Shown here: positions 28,453 through 35,889 of the stretch, one piece after another
Numbering within the stretch: the first letter of the stretch is position 1
How the letters are laid out: every line of letters begins with the position of its first letter
Assembly: GCF_002243645.1 (NCBI RefSeq)
Contig: NZ_CP017704.1
Span: 5,412,001-5,476,000 of the forward strand
Origin: Peribacillus simplex NBRC 15720 = DSM 1321
GTDB lineage: Bacteria > Bacillota > Bacilli > Bacillales > DSM-1321
Direction of reading: 5' to 3'
Length of the DNA stretch: 64,000 nucleotides
Made by a program: the position numbers and the translations under genes
Notes under the pieces: model-generated
Database searches by the model: none
What the model saw: the letters and a program-made list of their open reading frames with translations, nothing else
What the model was told of the DNA's origin: nothing

Positions 28453-28770
28453 ATGGGGAAAACTCTTCAAAAGATAAAGGTTTCAACAGTAAATGAGATG
28501 CCAAAAAACCTAGGAAAAACAGTAACCATAGGCTATTATGAAATTGCTCTTTTTCATTTAGCAAATGGTGAATTCCGGGCTATTGAAAATCGTTGCCCAC
28601 ATAAAGGTGGAGTTCTGGTGGAAGGCATTGTGAGTGGTGATCACGTCTTTTGCCCGATGCATGACTGGAAAATCAGTGTCAAAAATGGAGAAGTCCAAAA
28701 ACCTGATAATGGTTGCGTAAAGACATTCAATGTTGAAATAGAAGATGGTAATGTTTATATCGTTTTATAA
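28453..28770 (+). CDS. nasE: Assimilatory nitrite reductase small subunit NasE (Rieske)
   Basis: 105 residues forming one NirD-type Rieske [2Fe-2S] domain. The cluster ligands are in CPHKGG and CPMHDWKI, with NGCVKTFNVEIEDGNVYI closing the fold. It partners NasD in electron transfer for nitrite reduction. GGGGG precedes the ATG, and the operon ends at the terminator at 28794. Confidence 0.94.
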   Translation: MGKTLQKIKVSTVNEMPKNLGKTVTIGYYEIALFHLANGEFRAIENRCPHKGGVLVEGIVSGDHVFCPMHDWKISVKNGEVQKPDNGCVKTFNVEIEDGNVYIVL

Positions 28771-28793
28771 AAATGCAGATAACCCGCTACTCT

Positions 28794-28825
28794 GGATAGT
28801 CTCTTATAGGACTATCCTTTTTTTC
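28794..28825 (+). terminator. Terminator of nasDE
   Basis: GGATAGTC / GACTATCC with an 8-nt loop, followed by a long T run. Confidence 0.92.
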
Positions 28826-28972
28826 TTTGCAGAGCTATGAACTAAATTCTCCCGACGAATTAAATTGATAAATATTACCAAAACAAATATAATTTCTAGT
28901 AAAGGAATGACTTTATTAAACGATTTCAACTAGAAATTTTTATAAATGAATAGGGGAAAGGTTGGCGTTTTT

Positions 28973-30592
28973 ATGAACAAATTATCTGTTGGCGTTTTTA
29001 CCTTTATGCTGTATTTTGTTCCTTTATCAAGTACTTCATCTGGATTAGCAGAAGTAAAACCAGATTACAAGCTTTATGTGATGGCCCCATTGGGTGAAAT
29101 AACAGATTGGGAGGCATTCGAAGCAGAGCTGACCCAGTTAAAGGAAAATGGAGTATATGCAATAACGACAGATATCTGGTGGGGATTAGTCGAGAGTAAA
29201 AAAGATAATCAGTTTGATTGGTCCTATTATAAAAAATATGGGGAAACAGTGAGAGCTTCCGGTTTAAAATGGGTGCCCATTTTGTCTACACATCAATGCG
29301 GAGGTAATGTGGGGGATGATTGTAACTATCCCATCCCAAGTTGGCTCTGGAATAAAGACACTGCAGAGAACATGGCATTCAAGAGTGAAAGTGGTTTCTG
29401 GAATAAGGAAGTACTTGCTCCTTGGTGGGAAGGTACAGCCGAACAGTACAACGAATTGTATAAATCCTTTGCAGAGAATTTTGCTGATAAGAAGGATCTA
29501 ATAGCTAAAATATATCTAAGTGCAGGACCAGCTGGGGAACTAAGATACCCCTCTTATCAAAATGCTGATGGCTGGGATTATCCTGAAAGGGGACAGCTTC
29601 AAGTTTATACAGAAGGAGCAAAACGGGATTTCAGGCTTGCCATGAGAGAAAAATATTCAACGATAAAAAAATTAAATGCTGCTTGGGGCAAAACGTATAA
29701 AAACTGGAATGAGATACAGCCGCCAGGAAACGGGGATGAATTTTTCACCAAGGGCGGAGCAATCGATACACAATTTGGATACGACTTCATGCAGTGGTAT
29801 CAAGGGGCACTCGAAAAGCATCTTGCAAAAATCTCTAAATTTGCCCATAAACATTTTGATAAAGTCTTTGGCGTGCCAATTGGAGCTAAAATCTCAGGAG
29901 TCCATTGGAAAATGAATGATCCAGTACTGCCGCATTCAGCAGAGTATAGTGCCGGGTACTATAACTACTCCCAATTATTGAATCAATTCAAGAAATCAAA
30001 TATGGCCCTCACGTTCACCTGTTTGGAAATGGGAGATCAAGACGCACATACTGCACCATCCTATAGTGCTCCTAAAACGTTGGTGACGCATATTGCCTCT
30101 CTAGCTAATGAAAAAGGAATTTCCTTAAACGGGGAAAATGCACTCCCGCTGATCAACAATGAAGGGGGCTTTGACAATATAGCAGAAATGGTTTTTAACC
30201 ATGGTTTTGAGGGATTTACCTTGCTAAGGATGTCCTATTTATTCGACGATGAAGGAAATCCAACAAATGAGTTCAGGATGATGGCTGATAAATTGGAAGG
30301 CAAGTCGATTCCAGTTACATTCACAGTTGAAAATGTACCTGCCACACAGGGAGTTTACTTAATTGGGGATAGAGGTGAAATCGGCAGATGGAATCCTGAA
30401 GATTACGAATATAAACTCAGTCAAAGTACAGAAGGCAGTTGGAGTGGAACATTCCGCTTAACTGCAGATCGATTCTATGAATTCAAGTTCGTCATGAAAG
30501 ATGAAAATGGAAATATCACTTGGCAAGAAGGGGAAAATAATAGTTATAAAACCCCTTTGAATGGAGAAGGAAACTATAAAACTTCATGGTAA
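28973..30592 (+). CDS. Secreted beta-amylase (GH14) with C-terminal starch-binding domain
   Basis: 539 residues. A signal peptide precedes mature sequence beginning near VKPDYKLYVMAPLG. GH14 signatures are clear: THQCGGNVGDDCNYPIPSWL and GPAGELRYPSY with the catalytic glutamate; the second glutamate lies in NGENALP. The last 100 residues (from about VTFTVENVPA, with YLIGDRGEIGRWNP) form a CBM20 starch-binding domain. It releases maltose from the non-reducing ends of starch outside the cell. ATG 28973 is preferred over ATG 28946, giving a normal signal peptide, though the ribosome site is distant. It stands alone; no cre site was found in the 120 bp upstream. Confidence 0.9.
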   Translation: MNKLSVGVFTFMLYFVPLSSTSSGLAEVKPDYKLYVMAPLGEITDWEAFEAELTQLKENGVYAITTDIWWGLVESKKDNQFDWSYYKKYGETVRASGLKWVPILSTHQCGGNVGDDCNYPIPSWLWNKDTAENMAFKSESGFWNKEVLAPWWEGTAEQYNELYKSFAENFADKKDLIAKIYLSAGPAGELRYPSYQNADGWDYPERGQLQVYTEGAKRDFRLAMREKYSTIKKLNAAWGKTYKNWNEIQPPGNGDEFFTKGGAIDTQFGYDFMQWYQGALEKHLAKISKFAHKHFDKVFGVPIGAKISGVHWKMNDPVLPHSAEYSAGYYNYSQLLNQFKKSNMALTFTCLEMGDQDAHTAPSYSAPKTLVTHIASLANEKGISLNGENALPLINNEGGFDNIAEMVFNHGFEGFTLLRMSYLFDDEGNPTNEFRMMADKLEGKSIPVTFTVENVPATQGVYLIGDRGEIGRWNPEDYEYKLSQSTEGSWSGTFRLTADRFYEFKFVMKDENGNITWQEGENNSYKTPLNGEGNYKTSW

Positions 30593-30733
30593 AAGGATAT
30601 ATAGGCCATGAGATAAAATCAGTATGACTAACTAAGTAGGGCTTTTGGAAATAATATAAGGTATTGAAAGTGCATCACCAGATAGGGTAATAATACAATC
30701 CTGAAGCCAAGTACACTGTATATTTGCGTACTG

Positions 30734-30749
30734 TCCCCAATATTGGGGA
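30734..30749. promoter_or_regulatory. 16-bp perfect palindrome upstream of the OsmC gene
   Basis: TCCCCAATATTGGGGA, fully self-complementary, 93 bp before the OsmC start. A candidate repressor site; the protein is unknown. Confidence 0.4.
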
Positions 30750-30841
30750 TATATTATTTTAAGACTTAAATGATCTGTACTTACATTAAATAGACATGTG
30801 GACTATTTTTAGGACAAAACAACAAGAAAGGGAGGAATTGA

Positions 30842-31267
30842 ATGAAGACAATGATTACATGGACAGGGGAAATGGCCTTTTCTGGCACAACTCCGTCGGG
30901 ACATGAAATAAAGATGGATGCTGCCGAAGAAGTAGGAGGAAAAAATAGTGGAGCAAGACCCACTGAGTTACTTTTGCATTCTCTTGCAGGGTGCACAGGT
31001 ATTGATATTGTAATGATTTTAAAAAAAATGCGATTTGAAACAAAGGCCTTTCAAATAGAGATAGAAGGGTCAAGATCAGAAAATCACCCTAAACGGTTTA
31101 CCGATTTTCATATCCACTATTTATTGGAGGGTGATCTGCCTGAAGATAAAGTGGTCCGTGCGATACAATTATCCAAAAATACGTACTGTTCAGTATATCA
31201 CTCATTAAATGCCAACATTAAAATCAGCTATTCGATAAATGGTGTTAAAGGAAAACAGGGATTATAA
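30842..31267 (+). CDS. OsmC-family peroxiredoxin-like protein
   Basis: 141 residues. The two conserved cysteines are in HSLAGCTGIDIVMILKK and NTYCSVYHSL, the arrangement of the OsmC/Ohr/YhfA superfamily of thiol peroxidases; the short length and missing N-terminal helix put it nearest the YhfA-type branch. It probably reduces organic hydroperoxides, although many such proteins have no tested activity. A good AAAGGGAGG precedes the ATG. Monocistronic, with a palindrome upstream and a terminator after it. Confidence 0.85.
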   Translation: MKTMITWTGEMAFSGTTPSGHEIKMDAAEEVGGKNSGARPTELLLHSLAGCTGIDIVMILKKMRFETKAFQIEIEGSRSENHPKRFTDFHIHYLLEGDLPEDKVVRAIQLSKNTYCSVYHSLNANIKISYSINGVKGKQGL

Positions 31268-31323
31268 CGTTTAATTTAAGGGCTATCATTTATCAGCCAT
31301 TTGTTTATACATCCATGTATGAA

Positions 31324-31358
31324 AAACAGCCTTCATTTGTTAAAGGAGGCTGTTTTTT
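31324..31358 (+). terminator. Terminator of the OsmC gene
   Basis: AACAGCCT / AGGCTGTT with an A run before and a T run after, so it could work in both directions. The remaining 260 bp up to the next gene hold nothing I recognise. Confidence 0.85.
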
Positions 31359-31619
31359 GACTGAAATGAGCATCCATGATTCAGGATATCATCTATTCGT
31401 GCAAAGTTCAGAAATAATCCCTCTTTATGTTAATCAAGCCGTATTCTTAAGAAAAAATCAACCTCCAATTTCTTTTACGGGTAACTGAACTCCGTTTTCT
31501 GGAAAGAAAGGGTTTATTTAGTTGGCAAGTAATCTAATTGTAATCGTTTGTCATTGGAATACCCTTGATGTTAGGAGTTTATCGATATAAACTTTATATA
31601 CTATTGAGGAGTGGTTAAG

Positions 31620-31940
31620 TTGAAAGAGATAACAATTGACAAATTAATTTTTAAAAATCATTTATCGATGATTGAACAATATTCATTGAAAGATTTCATG
31701 TTTAAGTGGCTCGGCAGCCCTGAAGAAGGATTAGATGATCTTCTTCCGCTTAAATTCACAGATCAAGTTTTTGCAAAAATGGAAACGACATTGGATACAA
31801 AAATAAAGATCAACGGAGATGAAACCTTCAGATATGTCACCATTACGGAAGATAATCAAATTGTAATAGGTGGCTTAGACTCGAATCAAGAGTTAAAGTT
31901 TAGAATTGTTTCCCTTGAAGAGCGTTTGAAAAGCTATTAA
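31620..31940 (+). CDS. Hypothetical 106-residue protein
   Basis: Not recognised. It is rich in charged residues, predicted mixed alpha/beta, with no signal peptide, membrane segment or cysteines. TTG 31620 is chosen because GAGGAG lies 9 bp before it and covers the alternative GTG 31611. It stands alone with its own terminator 60 bp downstream, so it is likely a real monocistronic gene. Phrases such as VTITEDNQIVIGGL suggest beta strands. No function is proposed. Confidence 0.6.
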   Translation: MKEITIDKLIFKNHLSMIEQYSLKDFMFKWLGSPEEGLDDLLPLKFTDQVFAKMETTLDTKIKINGDETFRYVTITEDNQIVIGGLDSNQELKFRIVSLEERLKSY

Positions 31941-32000
31941 AAATTTACGGCTTAGCATTGTATACTTTTCAAACTGAATCATATTTTCAGATAAAAATAT

Positions 32001-32032
32001 AAGGCCGTTCCTATTAAAGGAATGGCCTTTTT
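32001..32032 (+). terminator. Terminator after the 106-residue protein
   Basis: AAGGCCGTTCCT / AGGAATGGCCTT with one G-U pair and loop ATTA, followed by TTTTT. The 31941-32260 gap holds nothing else. Confidence 0.9.
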
Positions 32033-32260
32033 AAGGTATTTTTATTTTTTTCATCTCGTTAAGAGCAGCGTCAAATACCATTTAAGGTTCTGAACTGTAC
32101 TTGAAAATAAAGGAAAACCTTACCTTATGCCAGTTAATCGAGTAATTCTTTAAACTCGTGATATTTTTTGGTTTAATTTAACAAAATATAAACGATTATT
32201 GATTTGTCTTAGTGTATTATAAAGTAATGAAGTCGATTAAATCATTTGGGGGGAATTGAG

Positions 32261-32722
32261 ATGAGCGAGACGTTGGCAAGTTCTATAAAAACACTTTTGA
32301 AAGAAACGTTTGAAGGACCGGGAAATGAAGGGAGCTATTATACTGATTCAAGACCGAATACAGGGGTTTTTGGGACACTTGATGGTTTAACCGCAGAAGA
32401 CGCTTCACGTTCCATAAATGGATCAACCATTGCTGCTCATTCTGACCACATACGGTATTATTTATGGGTGATCCGAACAATGATCAGCGGTGCAGACTTC
32501 GAAAAAGATTGGGACGCAAGCTGGACCATTACTCATGTTGATGAAGTAAAATGGGCGGAAATCAGGGAGGGATTACATAAAGAATATGTAACTCTTTTCG
32601 CAGAAATCGATACAATCGATTTAGGAAAATGGCTGACAAATGTAAATGCGACCATTGCCCACTCGGCTTATCATCTTGGATCTTTACGGCAAATGTTAAA
32701 AAGGCTTGAAATAGAAAAATAA
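32261..32722 (+). CDS. DinB-like (YfiT/DinB four-helix) protein
   Basis: 153 residues, all helical, with the histidine pattern of DinB metal sites (HSDHIRYY near residue 50; HSAYHLGSLRQM near the C-terminus). The superfamily includes bacillithiol/mycothiol-dependent enzymes and many proteins of unknown role; it is unrelated to DNA polymerase IV despite the name. ATG 32261 follows a GGGGGG tract. The last 100 bp recur in decayed form at 35315-35417, evidence of an earlier tandem paralogue. Confidence 0.75.
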   Translation: MSETLASSIKTLLKETFEGPGNEGSYYTDSRPNTGVFGTLDGLTAEDASRSINGSTIAAHSDHIRYYLWVIRTMISGADFEKDWDASWTITHVDEVKWAEIREGLHKEYVTLFAEIDTIDLGKWLTNVNATIAHSAYHLGSLRQMLKRLEIEK

Positions 32723-32855
32723 TCTAACATATATTTATGTCAGTTAGTAGACATATGTGGTTAGTAATGCTCTCACCCGAACATGATGTTAAAAGAAGAC
32801 ATATTTATTATTCATGTTTTTTACTTTTTTTGAGGGTTTGTAAAATCTGATCGTT

Positions 32856-32976
32856 GATTGGAGCGTAGGGAACTCGCTTTCCGCGGGCGATCCGCCTCTT
32901 CGGCGCTTTTTGCGCCTGTGGGATTCTCCCTTGGACGCACTTTTCCCGCAGGAGTCTCGTACCTTCCGTTCCAATC
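32856..32976. repeat. GC-rich palindromic interspersed repeat
   Basis: About 121 bp, much richer in G+C than its surroundings, with 7-bp terminal inverted repeats GATTGGA/TCCAATC and internal dyads around CCGCGGG and GGCGC/GCGCC. The layout matches a family of non-coding repeats I know from Bacillus-group genomes (TTCCGCGGG ... CCCGCAGGAGTC). Frames crossing it on both strands are shadows. It lies where the C-terminal part of the adjacent recombinase pseudogene should be. Confidence 0.75.
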
Positions 32977-33085
32977 TTCTGGAATATCTTTTTTAGAAAA
33001 GACTGTAGGCAAACTGGTGTTTCTTTTAATTTGTCTGTGTCTGGAGGTTCCGAATGGTCTAATCCCAAAACCATATTAATTTCAC

Positions 33086-33404
33086 ACTTACGTCGTCCGA
33101 ATCTCACTCCGTTATTTTTTTGCCACTTCAATTCCTTCAGCCTGTCGTTGCTTATTTTTTTAACGTTCTTGCTCAGCTACATATGAAAGCAGAGTTAAAA
33201 ATTGGTCCTCTATTAATTTTCCAAAATCACCCATACCTCTGGATTTCCTACTATTAAAATGTGTCTCATTTTCAAGTGCCACAATATCTGCTTCAGATCT
33301 CGAGTAATATACTTACATTCTCGAATGATACCTTCATAATCTCTACCCAATCTGTCTAGTGAATCAAGGGATAATAAATTGCATTCGCGAATGATTAAGA
33401 GCAT
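33086..33404 (-). pseudogene. Serine recombinase (resolvase) remnant
   Basis: On the minus strand, LLSLDSLDRLGRDYEGIIRE continues after a frame change as EADIVALENETHFNSRKSRG, then MGDFGKLIEDQFLTLLSYVA, an in-frame stop after AEQER, and KQRQAEGIEVAKK with GVRFGR in another frame. These are the middle and E-helix parts of resolvase-type serine recombinases. At least two frame changes and a stop are present. The N-terminal catalytic serine region and the C-terminal HTH are missing; a palindromic repeat lies beyond the 3' end. Clearly inactive. Confidence 0.8.
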
Positions 33405-33520
33405 CCCCTGATATGGATTTAATAAGTTTGAAGCTTAATCTATTGAACAAATAATAAAAAAGGAACCTATATACTTGATGATAGGAGAATAAAACAAATA
33501 CCTTGATGCCAATAATAAAA

Positions 33521-33570
33521 TTGACAGGACACCAATTAGTGTCATATAATAAAAGACACCAATTGGTGTC
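33521..33570 (+). promoter_or_regulatory. Promoter with two overlapping operators for the ArsR-fusion gene
   Basis: TTGACA (33521-33526) and TATAAT (33545-33550) are 18 bp apart. A near-palindrome GACACCAATTAGTGTC (33528-33543) fills the spacer and a perfect palindrome GACACCAATTGGTGTC (33555-33570) covers the predicted transcription start, centres 27 bp apart. This is the classic geometry of a self-repressing ArsR-type gene. Confidence 0.85.
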
Positions 33571-33592
33571 CAATTAAAAGGGGGGGGTGATT

Positions 33593-34312
33593 TTGAACGA
33601 GAAAAATCAAGAGCGTGATATTTATGCAGCCATCGCTGACCCAACAAGACGTAAATTGCTACGTTTGTTGGCGGACGTGGAAGAATTGCCACTCAATGAG
33701 TTGACCGTACATTTTGAAATGGGTCGAACTGCGGTTTCAAAGCATTTGTCAATCCTTAAAGAGGCTGGTCTCGTAATCAGTAGAAAGGTCGGCAGGGAAA
33801 CGCGTTATCGGCTGAATGCTGCCCCGTTGAGGGAAATTGAGGATTGGGTATCGTTTTACAGGAGATTCTGGAGTGAAAGAATGCTACTTTTAAACCAAAT
33901 ATTAGAGGAGGAACAAAAAATGAGTTTAACAGTATCACAAGAGTTTAATTTTAAGAGCCCGATCGAGAAGGTATGGCTCGCCTTAACGGATGCAAATACT
34001 CTCGCGAAATGGGTAATGGCTAATGATATTAAACCTGTCGTAGGACATAAATTTCAGTTTCGGAATGAACAGTGGAATTTAATTATTGATTCCGAAGTTC
34101 TTGAAGTGGAGGAGCCTTATAAGTTATCTTACACTTGGATAGGTGGTGGGATAAACACTACAGTCACATGGACATTAAAGCACGAGGATGGAACAACCTT
34201 CTTACATCTTGAACAAACAGGATTCGAAAAAGAAGATCAAGCGTTCAATGGTGCTAAATATGGTTGGGCGAAAATGGGCGAAGATCTTAAAAAATTGCTA
34301 GAGGAAAAATAA
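33593..34312 (+). CDS. ArsR-type regulator fused to an SRPBCC (AHSA1) domain
   Basis: About 239 residues. Residues 1-100 are an ArsR-type winged helix (IADPTRRKLLRLLADVE, recognition helix near TAVSKHLSILKEAGLV). From about 105 to the end an AHSA1/SRPBCC hydrophobic-pocket domain follows (VSQEFNFKSPIEKVWLALTD, YTWIGGGINTTVTWTL). The fusion suggests a repressor whose DNA binding responds to a small lipophilic ligand. Starts at GTG 33587 or TTG 33593; the G-rich ribosome site favours TTG. Two copies of GACACCAATT-type operator overlap its own promoter. It may also control the YdeI-like gene 80 bp downstream. Confidence 0.85.
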   Translation: MNEKNQERDIYAAIADPTRRKLLRLLADVEELPLNELTVHFEMGRTAVSKHLSILKEAGLVISRKVGRETRYRLNAAPLREIEDWVSFYRRFWSERMLLLNQILEEEQKMSLTVSQEFNFKSPIEKVWLALTDANTLAKWVMANDIKPVVGHKFQFRNEQWNLIIDSEVLEVEEPYKLSYTWIGGGINTTVTWTLKHEDGTTFLHLEQTGFEKEDQAFNGAKYGWAKMGEDLKKLLEEK

Positions 34313-34391
34313 GAAAAAACTTCAGAACCTATTTTTTGTATTTAGTTTAACGTATAGGAAAAAGCAAACTGCTCGGAAAGAGGAGTGTTCC

Positions 34392-34988
34392 GTGATGACA
34401 AATAGTAGAATGAATCCTAAGGTTGATGAATTTTTAGGTAAGGCTAAAAAGTGGAAGGAAGAATATGAGACGTTAAGAAATATCGTTCTTGACTGTGACC
34501 TGACCGAAGAATTTAAGTGGATGCATCCCTGTTACACGTTTGAGAAAAAAAACATAGTTTTAATCCATGGATTTAAAGAATATTGTGCACTTCTGTTTCA
34601 CAAAGGTGCCTTGTTACAGGATACCCATGGGATTCTAATCCAACAAACTGAGAATGTACAGGGGGCGCGCCAGATTCGGTTCACCAATGTTCAAGAAATA
34701 GTTGCAACGGAAAACATTCTGAAAGCCTATATCCATGAAGCCATAGAAGTTGAAAAAGCCGGTTTGGAAGTGAATTATAAAGATAATACAGAATTCATAA
34801 TTCCTGAAGAACTTCAAAATAAATTCGATGAAATCCCTGCCTTGAAAACTGCTTTTGAAGCATTGACCCCGGGACGGCAAAGAGCATACATTCTTCATTT
34901 TTCTCAACCCAAACAATCCAAAACTCGAGAGTCAAGAGTTGAAAAATGCATGCAGAAAATTCTCAATGGAAAAGGATTAAAAGATTAG
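34392..34988 (+). CDS. YdeI/YdhG-family protein (DUF1801 with C-terminal bacteriocin-protection-like region)
   Basis: About 198 residues. The DUF1801 core (KWMHPCYTFEKKNIVLIHGF, YCALLFHKGALL) is followed by a region with PEELQNKFDEIPALKTAFEA and LTPGRQRAYILHFSQPKQSK that resembles the YdeI/OmdA tail. This matches B. subtilis YdeI as I remember it. The function is unknown; the family has been linked to resistance to cationic peptides. AGGAG precedes GTG 34392 by 6 bp and ATG 34395 by 9 bp; either could be used. It may be co-transcribed with the ArsR-fusion gene. Confidence 0.75.
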   Translation: MMTNSRMNPKVDEFLGKAKKWKEEYETLRNIVLDCDLTEEFKWMHPCYTFEKKNIVLIHGFKEYCALLFHKGALLQDTHGILIQQTENVQGARQIRFTNVQEIVATENILKAYIHEAIEVEKAGLEVNYKDNTEFIIPEELQNKFDEIPALKTAFEALTPGRQRAYILHFSQPKQSKTRESRVEKCMQKILNGKGLKD

Positions 34989-35255
34989 TACATCGACGAG
35001 AAAATAAATTAATCATGTTTAAGATATTACCTCACTTTGCGTACATTCGACCTCCTTTTTGGATCGCAGTAACCACTCAATCAAATCAACTAAAATGGAA
35101 CACCAAAAGTGTACCCTTTGGCTTTTTGCTGAAAGTTCGCATTTCTTGAACTAACAGCTGCTTAAACTTGAATTAGGTTTAAGTAATGTACTTCATCAAA
35201 ACCACTTTATAAAAATAAAGTGTTATTTCATTATAGGTCGCTTTAATGGATTAAC

Positions 35256-35303
35256 AAAAAAGCCCAATTTCTCAATTTTTAATATAGAGAAATTGGGCTT
35301 TTT
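35256..35303. terminator. Strong bidirectional terminator
   Basis: AAAAAGCCCAATTTCTC / GAGAAATTGGGCTTTTT, 17 bp, with a 13-nt AT loop. It ends the YdeI-like transcript. Confidence 0.9.
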
Positions 35304-35314
35304 ATTCTGGAATT

Positions 35315-35417
35315 TCGATTTATGAAAATGGCTGACAAATGTAAATGCGACCATTGCCCACTCGACTCATCATCTTGGAGCGTTACGGAAAATGTTAAAA
35401 AGCCTTGAAATTGAAAA
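35315..35417 (+). pseudogene. Remnant of a second DinB-like gene
   Basis: About 90% identical by eye to 32617-32719, the 3' end of the DinB-like gene at 32261. In the same reading frame it gives KWLTNVNATIAHSTHHLGAL, with a stop near its 5' edge and a short divergent tail. The 5' part of the gene is absent. It marks an ancient duplication followed by deletion. Confidence 0.8.
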
Positions 35418-35569
35418 TACTTATACATAAATTTGGCCAATGTATCTGTATGTTCCGGAAGGTCTAAAAAATAACCATGATTTTATAGAAAGACTTGTTT
35501 ATCCTTAGTGTTTTTAGAATGAAACCTTCATTAAATTGAAGAAATATGCGACACTCATGCTCAATAACT

Positions 35570-35640
35570 GGTGAGCTGAGACCCCACAGACGCTTGCGTC
35601 GAGGAGGTTCAGCAGACAGGTGGTGGAAAGGGAGCGAATT
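35570..35640. repeat. Decayed copy of the GC-rich palindromic repeat
   Basis: Contains GACGCTTGCGTC and GAGGAGGTTC motifs. Read on the minus strand it follows the order of the Bacillus repeat family seen at 32856, but it is diverged and lacks clean ends. The rest of 34989-35889 holds only the terminator, the DinB remnant and AT-rich DNA. Confidence 0.5.
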
Positions 35641-35889
35641 TCTTAAATCAACTGGATCTGTTTTAGGTAAACTAGCACTTCGTCTAAATTAAAATAAGAA
35701 GTATATTCCTAACCTAAAACCCAGCAGTTAGACAGAATCACATACCTTTTTGTAGATAATTGTTTGATTGTGTCAAGAATTCTTTACATTTTAAAGGGTT
35801 CAAGTTCTAATTGGAGAAGTATATTAACATGATGTTTTTAGCCGATGATTACTGACTGCAAGGATTTTGACACAGAAGGAGGGCTCTTA

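Noticed and set aside
32789..33131. Several overlapping frames on both strands
   Set aside because: They cross the GC-rich palindromic repeat and the end of the recombinase remnant; composition of the repeat keeps stops away.
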